In this document: positions 9,165-16,659 of the stretch, piece by piece
Position numbering within the stretch: the first letter of the stretch is position 1
How the letters are laid out: the number at the start of each line of letters is the position of its first letter
From: Aquabacterium lacunae
Lineage (GTDB): Bacteria; Pseudomonadota; Gammaproteobacteria; Burkholderiales; Burkholderiaceae_C
DNA: 64,000 nt
Assembly: GCF_004310865.1 (NCBI RefSeq)
Contig: NZ_SIXI01000003.1
Location: 434,001 to 498,000, forward strand
Direction of reading: 5' to 3'
Position numbers and translations under genes: made by a program
Notes under the pieces: model-generated
What the model was told of the DNA's origin: nothing
The model's database searches: none
What the model saw: only the letters and a program-made list of their open reading frames with translations

Positions 9165-9286
9165 GTCTGGAACCTCAAGATGCGACGAGGGTGGTGTCGT
9201 CGACCGCGGATCATGCGCAAAAGCACCGACGCCGGGAATGTTGCGGCAGGTCAAAGGCTTTATGATTTGGGCCAAACCCATCGGTA

Positions 9287-10339
9287 TTGACCCTGCACGA
9301 GCCCCTTGTGAACTTCTGGGATTTCAAGCGCAGCACCGCCAGCGTGCGGCTGCTGGTCGAATTTGGCCAAGAGCAGGGGCTGGATGCCACCCGCCTGCTG
9401 GCCCGCTCGCGCCTGAAGCCCGCAGACCTGTCTGACCCAGTCATCGAGCTGGAGGCCGAGCAGGAGCTGTGCGTGGTGGCCAACCTGCTGCGCGCCTGCA
9501 AGCAGCCCGGGCTGGGCCTGGACGTGGGCATGCGCTATAACTTTGCCCTGTACGGCCTGTGGGGCTTGGGCCTGATCAGCAGCGCCACCGCAGGCGATGC
9601 CTTGGCCCTGGCCTTGCGCACCATTCCCCTGACCTTTGCGTTTTGCCGCATCTCGGGCGCCATGGACGGCGAGCTGTTCGCCGTGAACTTCGAGCCACCC
9701 GATGTCGAGCCTGCGTTGCAGCGCTTCCTGGTCGAACGCGATGTGGCCGCCGCCTCACGCCTGATGAAGGAAACCCTGGGCCCGGCCTTTGCCCTGAGCC
9801 GCTTCACCTTCCAGCACGCGGCCGAACGCGGCGCGGCCAGTGTGGACGAGCTCACGCGCATGGCCGGCATCCGCCCCGAGTTCGGCGCCCGCCGCAACAG
9901 CCTGTGCCTCGCCCCCCAGCTGCTGGCGCTGCCACTGCCGCAGGCCAACCCCGTGACGGTGGCCATGTGCGAGCGCGCCTGCGACGAGCTGATGGCCAAG
10001 CGCCGCGCCCGCCTGGGCACTGCCGAATGCCTGCGCCAGTACCTGGCCGCCGCCCCCGCGCAAGCCATGCCCGACCTGCCCCAGGCCGCGCGTGCGCTGG
10101 GACTGAGCGAACGCACCCTCAAGCGCCGGCTGCAGGAAGAGGGCCTGAGCTACCGCATGCTGCTGGCCGACGTGCGTGGCCAGCAAGCGCAAGGCCTGCT
10201 GAACGATGGCACCTTGTCATTGACCCAGATCGCCGAGCACATGGGCTTCAGCGACCTGTCGAGCTTTTCTCAAGCCTACAAGCGCTGGTTTGGGGTGGCG
10301 CCCAGCGTGGGGCGTGGTCAGTTGCCAGCGGCCCGCTGA
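9287..10339 (+). CDS. AraC-family transcriptional regulator
   Basis: A 350-residue regulator. The N-terminal two thirds resemble the arabinose-binding-like ligand domain found in OruR/ArgR-type AraC regulators. The C-terminal 100 residues hold two helix-turn-helix motifs: LPQAARALGLSERTLKRRL, and SLTQIAEHMGFSDLSSFSQA with the conserved FSDLSSFSQAYKRWFG signature. It is divergent from the monooxygenase gene across about 120 bases, the usual arrangement for an activator of its neighbour. The start is TTG at 9287 or GTG at 9308, since there is no ATG nearby. The inducer is unknown but is presumably the monooxygenase substrate. Confidence 0.9.
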   Translation: MTLHEPLVNFWDFKRSTASVRLLVEFGQEQGLDATRLLARSRLKPADLSDPVIELEAEQELCVVANLLRACKQPGLGLDVGMRYNFALYGLWGLGLISSATAGDALALALRTIPLTFAFCRISGAMDGELFAVNFEPPDVEPALQRFLVERDVAAASRLMKETLGPAFALSRFTFQHAAERGAASVDELTRMAGIRPEFGARRNSLCLAPQLLALPLPQANPVTVAMCERACDELMAKRRARLGTAECLRQYLAAAPAQAMPDLPQAARALGLSERTLKRRLQEEGLSYRMLLADVRGQQAQGLLNDGTLSLTQIAEHMGFSDLSSFSQAYKRWFGVAPSVGRGQLPAAR

Positions 10340-10349
10340 ACCTGCGGCC

Positions 10350-10832
10350 TTACTTCACCCACAGCACCTCGAACACCTGCCGGCCTGCCGCACCGGGCAG
10401 GGTCACCTCATCGCCCTCGCATTTGCCCAGCAGGGCCTGTCCCAGCGGCGCCTCGGTGCTGATGACCTGCACCGCCTGATCACCGCAGGCCAGCTTCATG
10501 CTGCCCCCGTCTGGCCCCAGGAACAGCCATTGCTGCTGCCCCGCAGCGTCGACCAGGCACACCAGGGCACCCAGCGCAATGCCCTGCCCGGCGTCGTGCG
10601 GTCGCGGGCGAAACTGGCGCCACAACGCGATGGCCCGGCGAATGGCCTCTGCGCGGCGTGCCTGGCCTGTGGCCAGGTAAGCCGCTTCAAGCCCCAGCGT
10701 GTCGTACTTGTTTTCAGCGATGTTTTCTTCGTGGGTGGCTGTTTCATGGGCCACCTGCGCCGCATGCTCGGCCTGGTGCAGGGTGTCGGTCAGGTGGGAG
10801 AGCACCTGCTGCACGAGGGAGGTTTTGTCCAT
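10350..10832 (-). CDS. GreA/GreB-like transcription elongation factor
   Basis: A 160-residue protein. The first 75 residues form a helical, Glu/Ala/His-rich region like the Gre coiled coil, with the segment EENIAENKYDTLGLEAAYL. The C-terminal part is beta-rich and ends with the typical Gre-C sequence APLGQALLGKCEGDEVTLPG. Gre factors bind the RNA polymerase secondary channel and trigger cleavage of backtracked RNA. The acidic tip residues of true GreA/GreB are not clearly present, so this may be an anti-Gre or GreAB-like relative. It ends 10 bases from the convergent AraC gene. The ATG at 10832 is chosen; hsdR ends 15 bases upstream. Confidence 0.75.
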   Translation of the reverse strand: MDKTSLVQQVLSHLTDTLHQAEHAAQVAHETATHEENIAENKYDTLGLEAAYLATGQARRAEAIRRAIALWRQFRPRPHDAGQGIALGALVCLVDAAGQQQWLFLGPDGGSMKLACGDQAVQVISTEAPLGQALLGKCEGDEVTLPGAAGRQVFEVLWVK

Positions 10833-10846
10833 GGTGAGCACCGCGC

Positions 10847-13800
10847 TCAAGCCACCGCTCGTTCACGGATCTGCGTCAGCACACCGACCAGCTGGGTCAC
10901 CCTGGCGGGAGAGAACACGCCCAGTGGGCCTTGCGCATTCACATCGGTGAAGGGTGATTCGAACAAGCGCGAAGGCGCCATCACGCCAGCCTGGGTCAGC
11001 TCCTGCACCACCAGGTTGATGAACTCGATCTGGTTCGGTGTGGCGGTGGTGCCATGGACGAACTCGCTGAACGCCTGCATGGCCGCCTCGTGGTCCAGGC
11101 CGACCAATGAGCGCACAAACAGACCAAGCCCCTGACATTGCGTCTTGGCCTCACTGATGAGGGTTGGGGTGCCACCGGCCGCCAGCAACATTTTTTCCAA
11201 CTCGTCCAGATCGGTGGTCGTCAGAGGCTGGTTGCGCCGCAACCGCTGCAAAGACAAATGCGTTTCGTGAGATTTCAGGAATGCCCGGGCCTTGTCTTTG
11301 AACTTGTCCATGTTCAAGCCCGTCGTGACCTGCGGCAGCTCAATGACCGAGGCCTCCCCCAGCGAATCTTCAAAGTCGGTGTAGACGATTTTCTTCTGCC
11401 CCTTGGGGATGAGCTTGATCAAGGCGCGCAGGCGCCGTCTCACCGTCTCCAGCATGGGCACGGTCACGCCCTCCCACCACTCGTCGCTGCACAACGCCTG
11501 GATCAGCACCGCCTCGGCCTTGATGGCGGGGATGGCCATCTGCCCTTCCAACTCGGAGGCAATGCGCTGGATGCGCTCCCGCAGCGAGGCGAAATCGGGC
11601 TTGGCCTGCAGCACGGCCAACTGCGCCCGCAACACCAGCATGTCAAAGCGCTTGGCCTCTTCGTCGTCATCGCTGAAGGCCGATGGCAGGCCTGCGAGCT
11701 GGTTGCTCAACTCGTCCACATCGTCGACACCCAGGGTGCTCCAGGCCTGCGGCTTGGCAAACTTCTCGACAAGGCGCCGCTGCGGGCGCACCACGAAGTT
11801 GTCCACGTTCATGGCCTGAACCGTCTCGTGGAGCAGCTGGGCAATGTCGCTGCGCACCTGCCCCTCGGTCAGGCTGTCACCATATGGCGGCGGGTCGATC
11901 TCGGCTGCCCCCGGCGCCGATGGGCCCCGCTTGTCGAGTTCAAGCACCAGCTGCACCCGCGCCTTGAACAGCCGCGTGGACAGTGCCTCGGTGCTCGCAC
12001 CCTCAGAAAACTCAGGGTTCTGACTGAAAAATTCAAGGTTGCCGCAAAAGTCAAAGATGTAGAAATCCTGCTTGTCCAGGCCGGGGCCGAACAGGTCTTT
12101 GCACAGGCGAGTGCCACGCCCCACCATCTGCCAGAACTTGGTTTTCGAGCGAACCACCTTGAAGAACACCAGGTTGACCACCTCGGGCACGTCAATGCCC
12201 GTGTCCAGCATGTCCACCGACACCGCAATGTGCGGCATCTTGTCCTTGTTCGAGAAATCGTCGATGAGGGACTGGGCGTACTCGGTCTTGTAGGTCACCA
12301 CACGAGCGAAATGCCCCTTGTGCTGCGGGTAGTGAATGTTGAAACGCTCGGCGATGAAATCAGCGTGAGGGTTGTTCTTGGCAAAGATGATGGTCTTGCC
12401 CAGCCGATCACCACCCGCCACCCGGTGGCCTTGGGTCATCAGGAGCTCCAGCACCTTGTCCACCGTGTCCGCGTTGAACAGCCACTTGTTCAGCTCGGCG
12501 GGGTCAACCTCGTCGGGCACCGTGCCCTCTTCATTCCAGTCGAGTGCGTCCCACTGCTCCTTCTCGTCATCGGTCAGCTCGCTGTACTTGATGCCCTCGC
12601 GCTGGAACTTCAGCGGAACCGAAATGGGCACGGGCTTGACCAGGTGCTTGTCATCAATGGCTTGCTGCAGCGTGTAGGCATCGGTGGGCACGCCAGACTC
12701 CAGATCGAACAAGCCATACGTGTTCTTGTCGATCTCGTCTTTGGGCGTGGCGGTCAGGCCCACCAGCAGGCAGTCGAAGTACTGAAAGATGGCACGGTAC
12801 TTTTGATAGACCGAGCGGTGCGCCTCGTCAATCACGATCAGGTCGAAGTGCCCCACACCGAAGCGACGCTGCCCGTCTTGCGCCTCGTCGATCAGCCCCA
12901 TCATGGTGGGGTAGGTGGACACGAACACCCGCCCCTCGGTGTGCTTGTCTGTCACCAGGTTCACGGGTGCGGCATCAGGCAGGAATTTCTTGAAACTGTT
13001 GACAGCCTGGTTGACCAGGGCCACCCGGTCGGCCAGGAACAGCACGCGCTTGGCCCAGTTGCTTCGCATCAGCACATCGACCAGCGCAATGACGGTGCGA
13101 GTTTTGCCACTGCCCGTGGCCATCACCAGCAACGACTTGCGCTGGTGGTCCACCTCGAAGGTTTCGCCCACGCGACGCACCGCACGGGTCTGGTAATAGC
13201 GCTCGACAATGGCGGGGTTGATGGTGGTCTCGGCCAGCTTCTTGCGGCTGCTGCGGCGCTGCACAAGCAGTTGCAACTCGTCTTTCTTGTAGAAGCCCTG
13301 CACCGGCCTTGGCGGATAGGCCGAGTCGTCCCACACCCAGTGCTCGTAACCGTTCGAATAAAAAATGACAGGCCGCTGCCCAAACATTTTTTCCAGGCAA
13401 TCGGCATACAGCTTGGCCTGCTGCTGGCCCACCTTGGGGCTCTTGGTGGTGCGCTTGGCCTCCACCAGCATCAGCGGCATGCCGTTGTCATCCCAGAACA
13501 CGTAGTCGACATAGCCCTTGCCCTCGTTGTTGGGCATACCGACCACTTCAATCTCGAAGTTTTTGGCGGGGTCGAGTGCCCAGCCCGCTTCGCGAAGCAA
13601 CAGGTCGATGTAGGCCTTGCGGGTCTCGGCCTCAGAGTAATCGTGCGTGTCGGGCTCGGCGGCGTTGGCCTGCTTGGCGGCGGCCACCTCGGCGCGCAGT
13701 TGCTGCAACTGCGCATCCAGTGCGGCCTTCTCGTTGCGCAACGTGGACAGGGCTTCGTTGCTTTGCGCCAGCTCTTGCGAAAGCTTCTGCAGCTGAGGCA

Positions 13801-14284
13801 AGGTCAAGGCTGGCGCAGGCGTTGCAGCCTTCTTGGGCACCAGCGCCGCTGTGAAGCTCAGGCTTGGGTCAGGCCGGGCGGTGCGGCCGTAGCGTCGGGC
13901 CAGCCAGAAGGCAAAGTGAAACAGCTCCCGTGTGGCCAGGAGGGCATCGGCTTGCAGCACCTTCTTCTGGCTGTGCACCGCCATGTTGCCCAGGTCTTTG
14001 ATGAGCTTGGCCTTGGTCATCAGCGCGTCACCCACCTGCAAACGGAAGCTGGGCGCGTGAATCAAAGCACTGAGGGTGTCTTGATACGGCAGCTGGAACG
14101 CTGGGTCATGGGCATACAGCCATGACACCGCCAACTCCAGCGTGCGCCGGGCATAAAAGCAGGCCGCCCGGGGGTCGGTTTCAATGGCCTGTTCACCCTG
14201 GCGCGCCGACTCATGCAGAAAGCCCCACTCGGCTTGCAAAAAACTGAAATTGCTCACAGACAGCGCCCCCCGACTGCTTGACAT
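10847..14284 (-). CDS. hsdR: Type I restriction enzyme R subunit (HsdR)
   Basis: The subunit provides ATP-driven translocation and cleavage. The protein of about 1145 residues starts with a DUF4145-like helical domain, then a Glu/Gln/Ala coiled coil (about 175-225). The HSDR_N nuclease domain follows, with DYVFWDDNGMPLMLVEAKRT, whose D...E-x-K matches the PD-(D/E)xK nuclease core. Superfamily 2 helicase motifs come next: Walker A MATGSGKT near residue 388, VIDEAHRS near 483 and LTATPKDE. An EcoEI-type C-terminal domain closes the protein. The start is uncertain: the ATG at 14284 has a poor ribosome binding site, while a GTG at 14257 follows a GGGGGG run. It lies apart from hsdM/hsdS, with two other modules in between. 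Confidence 0.93.
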   Translation of the reverse strand: MSSSRGALSVSNFSFLQAEWGFLHESARQGEQAIETDPRAACFYARRTLELAVSWLYAHDPAFQLPYQDTLSALIHAPSFRLQVGDALMTKAKLIKDLGNMAVHSQKKVLQADALLATRELFHFAFWLARRYGRTARPDPSLSFTAALVPKKAATPAPALTLPQLQKLSQELAQSNEALSTLRNEKAALDAQLQQLRAEVAAAKQANAAEPDTHDYSEAETRKAYIDLLLREAGWALDPAKNFEIEVVGMPNNEGKGYVDYVFWDDNGMPLMLVEAKRTTKSPKVGQQQAKLYADCLEKMFGQRPVIFYSNGYEHWVWDDSAYPPRPVQGFYKKDELQLLVQRRSSRKKLAETTINPAIVERYYQTRAVRRVGETFEVDHQRKSLLVMATGSGKTRTVIALVDVLMRSNWAKRVLFLADRVALVNQAVNSFKKFLPDAAPVNLVTDKHTEGRVFVSTYPTMMGLIDEAQDGQRRFGVGHFDLIVIDEAHRSVYQKYRAIFQYFDCLLVGLTATPKDEIDKNTYGLFDLESGVPTDAYTLQQAIDDKHLVKPVPISVPLKFQREGIKYSELTDDEKEQWDALDWNEEGTVPDEVDPAELNKWLFNADTVDKVLELLMTQGHRVAGGDRLGKTIIFAKNNPHADFIAERFNIHYPQHKGHFARVVTYKTEYAQSLIDDFSNKDKMPHIAVSVDMLDTGIDVPEVVNLVFFKVVRSKTKFWQMVGRGTRLCKDLFGPGLDKQDFYIFDFCGNLEFFSQNPEFSEGASTEALSTRLFKARVQLVLELDKRGPSAPGAAEIDPPPYGDSLTEGQVRSDIAQLLHETVQAMNVDNFVVRPQRRLVEKFAKPQAWSTLGVDDVDELSNQLAGLPSAFSDDDEEAKRFDMLVLRAQLAVLQAKPDFASLRERIQRIASELEGQMAIPAIKAEAVLIQALCSDEWWEGVTVPMLETVRRRLRALIKLIPKGQKKIVYTDFEDSLGEASVIELPQVTTGLNMDKFKDKARAFLKSHETHLSLQRLRRNQPLTTTDLDELEKMLLAAGGTPTLISEAKTQCQGLGLFVRSLVGLDHEAAMQAFSEFVHGTTATPNQIEFINLVVQELTQAGVMAPSRLFESPFTDVNAQGPLGVFSPARVTQLVGVLTQIRERAVA

Positions 14285-14484
14285 GTTTGGGGGCAGTTTG
14301 CCAGAGGATGTGACCGCTTTGGCACAAGCGGCCCAAGCGCCTCTGGGAAAAACCCAAGCACTGCAACAACTTAGACCGACAAGGCGAGCAACATGATGGG
14401 TGTGGCTTAACATGGCAAACACATGCCGCAGGTGCGCTGAGCGCGCAGCCCGCGACACACACATTTGGGGGGAATGTCACGCTT

Positions 14485-14514
14485 TTCACGCGGTTATCCG
14501 TGCACGCGCGTGAA
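14485..14514. promoter_or_regulatory. Inverted repeat upstream of the toxin gene, probable antitoxin operator
   Basis: The arms TTCACGCG (14485-14492) and CGCGTGAA (14507-14514) are perfect complements separated by 14 bases. The repeat ends 15 bases before the toxin ATG, where an autoregulating HigA-type antitoxin would be expected to bind. It also lies in the 245-base region shared with the divergent hsdR gene. Binding is inferred from position and symmetry only. Confidence 0.5.
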
Positions 14515-14529
14515 CCATTCGGTTAAGCT

Positions 14530-15054
14530 ATGACTAAACAAGCTGTTTACTACCTGACCGAGATCAGGCCGGAGGACTTCACTGGCGATGGGGATGGCGC
14601 AGCAGCACCGCTCAGCCCCCATCGCTTCAAGGTGTCTTCGGCATGCACCCAGAACGATGCCAGCACGGCCAACGTTCTGGCGGAAATCAAGGCCCTGGGT
14701 AGCAAACTGGATCGGAACAAGGCCATGCTTGGCCTTGAGTTTTTGGTGAAGGTGGCGCAAAGCGGGCCACCGTTCACCAAGTCGTTGGACAAAAAGGCCC
14801 TGCATGAAACGCACACCTTCCACAGCGCCGTGTCTGGCCAGGACGAGAAGATCTGGCGTTACCGCCGGGGCGACATCCGGATCCTGCTCTATTACGCCGA
14901 CGACAAAATCGTGCTGCTGTGCGGCACCCTGAGCAAACGCAAAGACCAGCTCAGCGAAGCCGAAACGAACGCAGCCGAACAAGCCGTCAACCGCTACCTC
15001 AGCGCCCGCCAGGATGGCCGGGTGACCTGGGTGACCCCGCCGACTGAACAATGA
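14530..15054 (+). CDS. HigB-like toxin (Gp49 / RelE superfamily)
   Basis: A 174-residue protein with the features of phage Gp49-like HigB toxins: a central segment LGLEFLVKVAQSGPPFTKSL and a C-terminal beta core EKIWRYRRGDIRILLYYA, followed by VLLCGTLSKRKDQLSEAE. In the RelE/HigB fold these strands carry the basic residues that cut mRNA on the ribosome; Arg and Lys are present here (RYRRGD, KRK). The stop codon overlaps the start of the HTH gene (ATGA at 15051-15054), which implies translational coupling. The toxin-first order is that of higBA operons. mRNA cleavage is inferred from the family, not seen. Confidence 0.8.
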   Translation: MTKQAVYYLTEIRPEDFTGDGDGAAAPLSPHRFKVSSACTQNDASTANVLAEIKALGSKLDRNKAMLGLEFLVKVAQSGPPFTKSLDKKALHETHTFHSAVSGQDEKIWRYRRGDIRILLYYADDKIVLLCGTLSKRKDQLSEAETNAAEQAVNRYLSARQDGRVTWVTPPTEQ

Positions 15055-15551
15055 CAAGATCTCTGGAGAACGCCATGTCACGACAAGCGTTGTTTGCCGA
15101 CCTGCTGGCCGACACCCCCGACCTCGCCGCCGATGTGGCCAAGGTGGCGGTGGCCGCAGACCTGACCGTGCTGCTCGCCCAAGCGGGCCTGAGCCGTGCC
15201 GAGCTGGCCAAGCTACTTGGCTGGTCGCGCGCCCGCGTGACGCAAGTGCTGTCGGGCGAAGGCAACCTGACCATCGAAACCGTGTTTGCCGTGGCCCAAG
15301 CCCTGGGCCACACCTTTGATGTGGTGTTTCGTAAGCAAGACGAGCGGCGCGTGCCCCAGGCCTGGGAGCGTGGTACGGTCATGCAACTGGCCGGTGGCAG
15401 CAAGGTGATGCATTTGCTGGCGGCAAGCCAAGAGGTCAAGCCCAAAGTGGCTTGTGCGCAGGCATGGGCGACCGCAGCCACGCTGCACACCTGGCGACAA
15501 GACACGCTGGAAGCCGCGGATCAAGACCTGGAGTGGGCCCATGCAGCCTAG
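15051..15551 (+). CDS. HigA-like antitoxin with XRE helix-turn-helix and C-terminal extension
   Basis: A 166-residue protein. Residues about 47-90 are a Cro/C1-type helix-turn-helix (LSRAELAKLLGWSRARVTQV), followed by LSGEGNLTIETVFAVAQALG. The roughly 65 residues after this domain (from VPQAWERG to the end) are longer than in ordinary HigA proteins. In toxin-antitoxin-chaperone systems such an extension is the chaperone-addiction region that makes the antitoxin depend on its SecB-like partner; here this is inferred from the presence of the SecB-like gene that follows. The gene overlaps the toxin by 4 bases and the chaperone by 11. A second ATG at 15075 is possible. Confidence 0.82.
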   Translation: MTRSLENAMSRQALFADLLADTPDLAADVAKVAVAADLTVLLAQAGLSRAELAKLLGWSRARVTQVLSGEGNLTIETVFAVAQALGHTFDVVFRKQDERRVPQAWERGTVMQLAGGSKVMHLLAASQEVKPKVACAQAWATAATLHTWRQDTLEAADQDLEWAHAA

Positions 15552-16065
15552 TCCTTTGCAATTGCTGCAGTGCTGCTTCGAGTCGGTCAACGTGGTGGCT
15601 GTGCCCGACTTCGACAACAGCCAGCGTGATTCGTCTTTCGTGTTCAACCCCACGGGCATGGAAATGTCGTCAGAGACGGCCGTGCAAGACCTGGGGGGCG
15701 ACAAAGAATGGTGCGACTACGCCATCCGGCTGGTGGTGGGCTTTGAGCCCAAGCAGCCCAACGCCACGCCCTATCGCGGGCAACTGGCCTTGCAAGGCAT
15801 GGTGCGCATGCACGGCGCCAAGACGCTGCTGGAACGCAAGCAACTGGCCGTGGTCAACGGTGTGTCGCTGATGTACGGCGTGGCGCGCGACATGGTGTGC
15901 ACGCTGACCAGCCGAGGCGTACACGGCCAGATGCTGCTGCCCACGCTCAACTTCCGCAGCCTGGCTGAATCGGTGGCGCTGGACGATGCGCAAGCACCGC
16001 CCGCTGCCGAGCTGAAGGACAAGCCCAAGCCCGCAGCCAAGGCGCGCAAAAAGACGAAGACTTGA
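15541..16065 (+). CDS. SecB-like chaperone of a toxin-antitoxin-chaperone (TAC) operon
   Basis: A 174-residue protein. The region from residue about 105 to 140 (SLMYGVARDMVCTLTSRG, then MLLPTLNFRSL) aligns with the SecB core in which E. coli SecB has LFPYARECITSMVSRG and LAPVNFDAL. The N-terminal half has the beta-strand pattern of SecB (YAIRLVVGFEP, RGQLALQGMVRMHG). The C-terminal tail is Lys/Ala-rich (PKPAAKARKKTKT) and unlike SecB's acidic end. In Mycobacterium tuberculosis TAC, a SecB-like protein protects the HigA antitoxin from degradation. The start overlaps the antitoxin end by 11 bases. It is not the housekeeping SecB, because it sits in the toxin operon and is sequence-divergent. 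Confidence 0.75.
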   Translation: MQPSPLQLLQCCFESVNVVAVPDFDNSQRDSSFVFNPTGMEMSSETAVQDLGGDKEWCDYAIRLVVGFEPKQPNATPYRGQLALQGMVRMHGAKTLLERKQLAVVNGVSLMYGVARDMVCTLTSRGVHGQMLLPTLNFRSLAESVALDDAQAPPAAELKDKPKPAAKARKKTKT

Positions 16066-16071
16066 GGCTGG

Positions 16072-16659
16072 TCACGGCGCCACGCCGCCCTTCGCCAGCA
16101 CCTTGTCCACCGCCTCGGCGATCAGCGGTGCCACCTGGCGCAACCCGTCCAGCGTCAAGCCACCGCTCTTGTACATGGCATACCAAGACTGACGCCAGCG
16201 GATGATGCGTTCACCGTCGCGCAGCTTGAGCCGCTTGAGGGTGAATTCGGCCTTGGCCCGCATGGCCGCCGGCACCGCATCGGTCACCCGCATCTGCAGC
16301 GAGGGCAACAAGATTTCAAACCAGCCCGCCTGCACTTCGTAGGGATCCAGCACCGTGTCGTCGGCGTTTTTTTTGGATGAGTTCAACGTGCCTGAGGCAA
16401 ACCGGTAATTGCTCCATTCGTAAGTCAACTCCCTGTGATTCTTGCAGCTGAGGTAATGGTCAACCGTGCCGCCGGTCGGGTCGAGCATGGCCGCGTAGCC
16501 GCACAGGTTGGCAAAGCCCTCGGCAAGGTCTTGGGTGTGACCACTCCACAGCGCTGGCGGTCTGTCAACGGTGGGGTTGGCCTTCAGCCAGGCGCGGCCA
16601 GGGGTTCTGACTTCGCCGTCGAAGTCATCGGGCTCAGGCACCTTGGCCACCGGGATCAT
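16072..16659 (-). CDS. HNH-type nuclease, PtuB-like partner of an AAA ATPase
   Basis: A 195-residue protein with a degenerate HNH core: TVDHYLSCKNHREL, then YEWSNYRFASGTLNSSKKN and DDTVLDPYEV. The Asp-His pair, the two Asn and the Lys match the spacing of HNH nucleases found in Septu-type (ATPase plus HNH) and retron-linked systems, in which an E/D-H, a W-x-N and an N-x-x-K recur. One Cys is seen before the core (CGYAAM) but not the usual CxxC zinc pair. Its ATG overlaps the stop of the ATPase gene (ATGA at 16656-16659), so the two are translationally coupled. The coding strand has a run of eight A at 16367-16374, inside the nuclease core. Confidence 0.7.
   Translation of the reverse strand: MIPVAKVPEPDDFDGEVRTPGRAWLKANPTVDRPPALWSGHTQDLAEGFANLCGYAAMLDPTGGTVDHYLSCKNHRELTYEWSNYRFASGTLNSSKKNADDTVLDPYEVQAGWFEILLPSLQMRVTDAVPAAMRAKAEFTLKRLKLRDGERIIRWRQSWYAMYKSGGLTLDGLRQVAPLIAEAVDKVLAKGGVAP

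Noticed and set aside
9229-9286. Symmetric GGGCCAAACCC-like sequence between the monooxygenase and the AraC gene
   Set aside because: Arms are too short and AraC sites are usually direct repeats; position is suggestive but the sequence alone is not enough.
11138-14125. Plus-strand open frame of 995 codons opposite hsdR
   Set aside because: Antisense shadow in GC-rich DNA; its composition (His, Val, Gln) is that of reversed hsdR codons.
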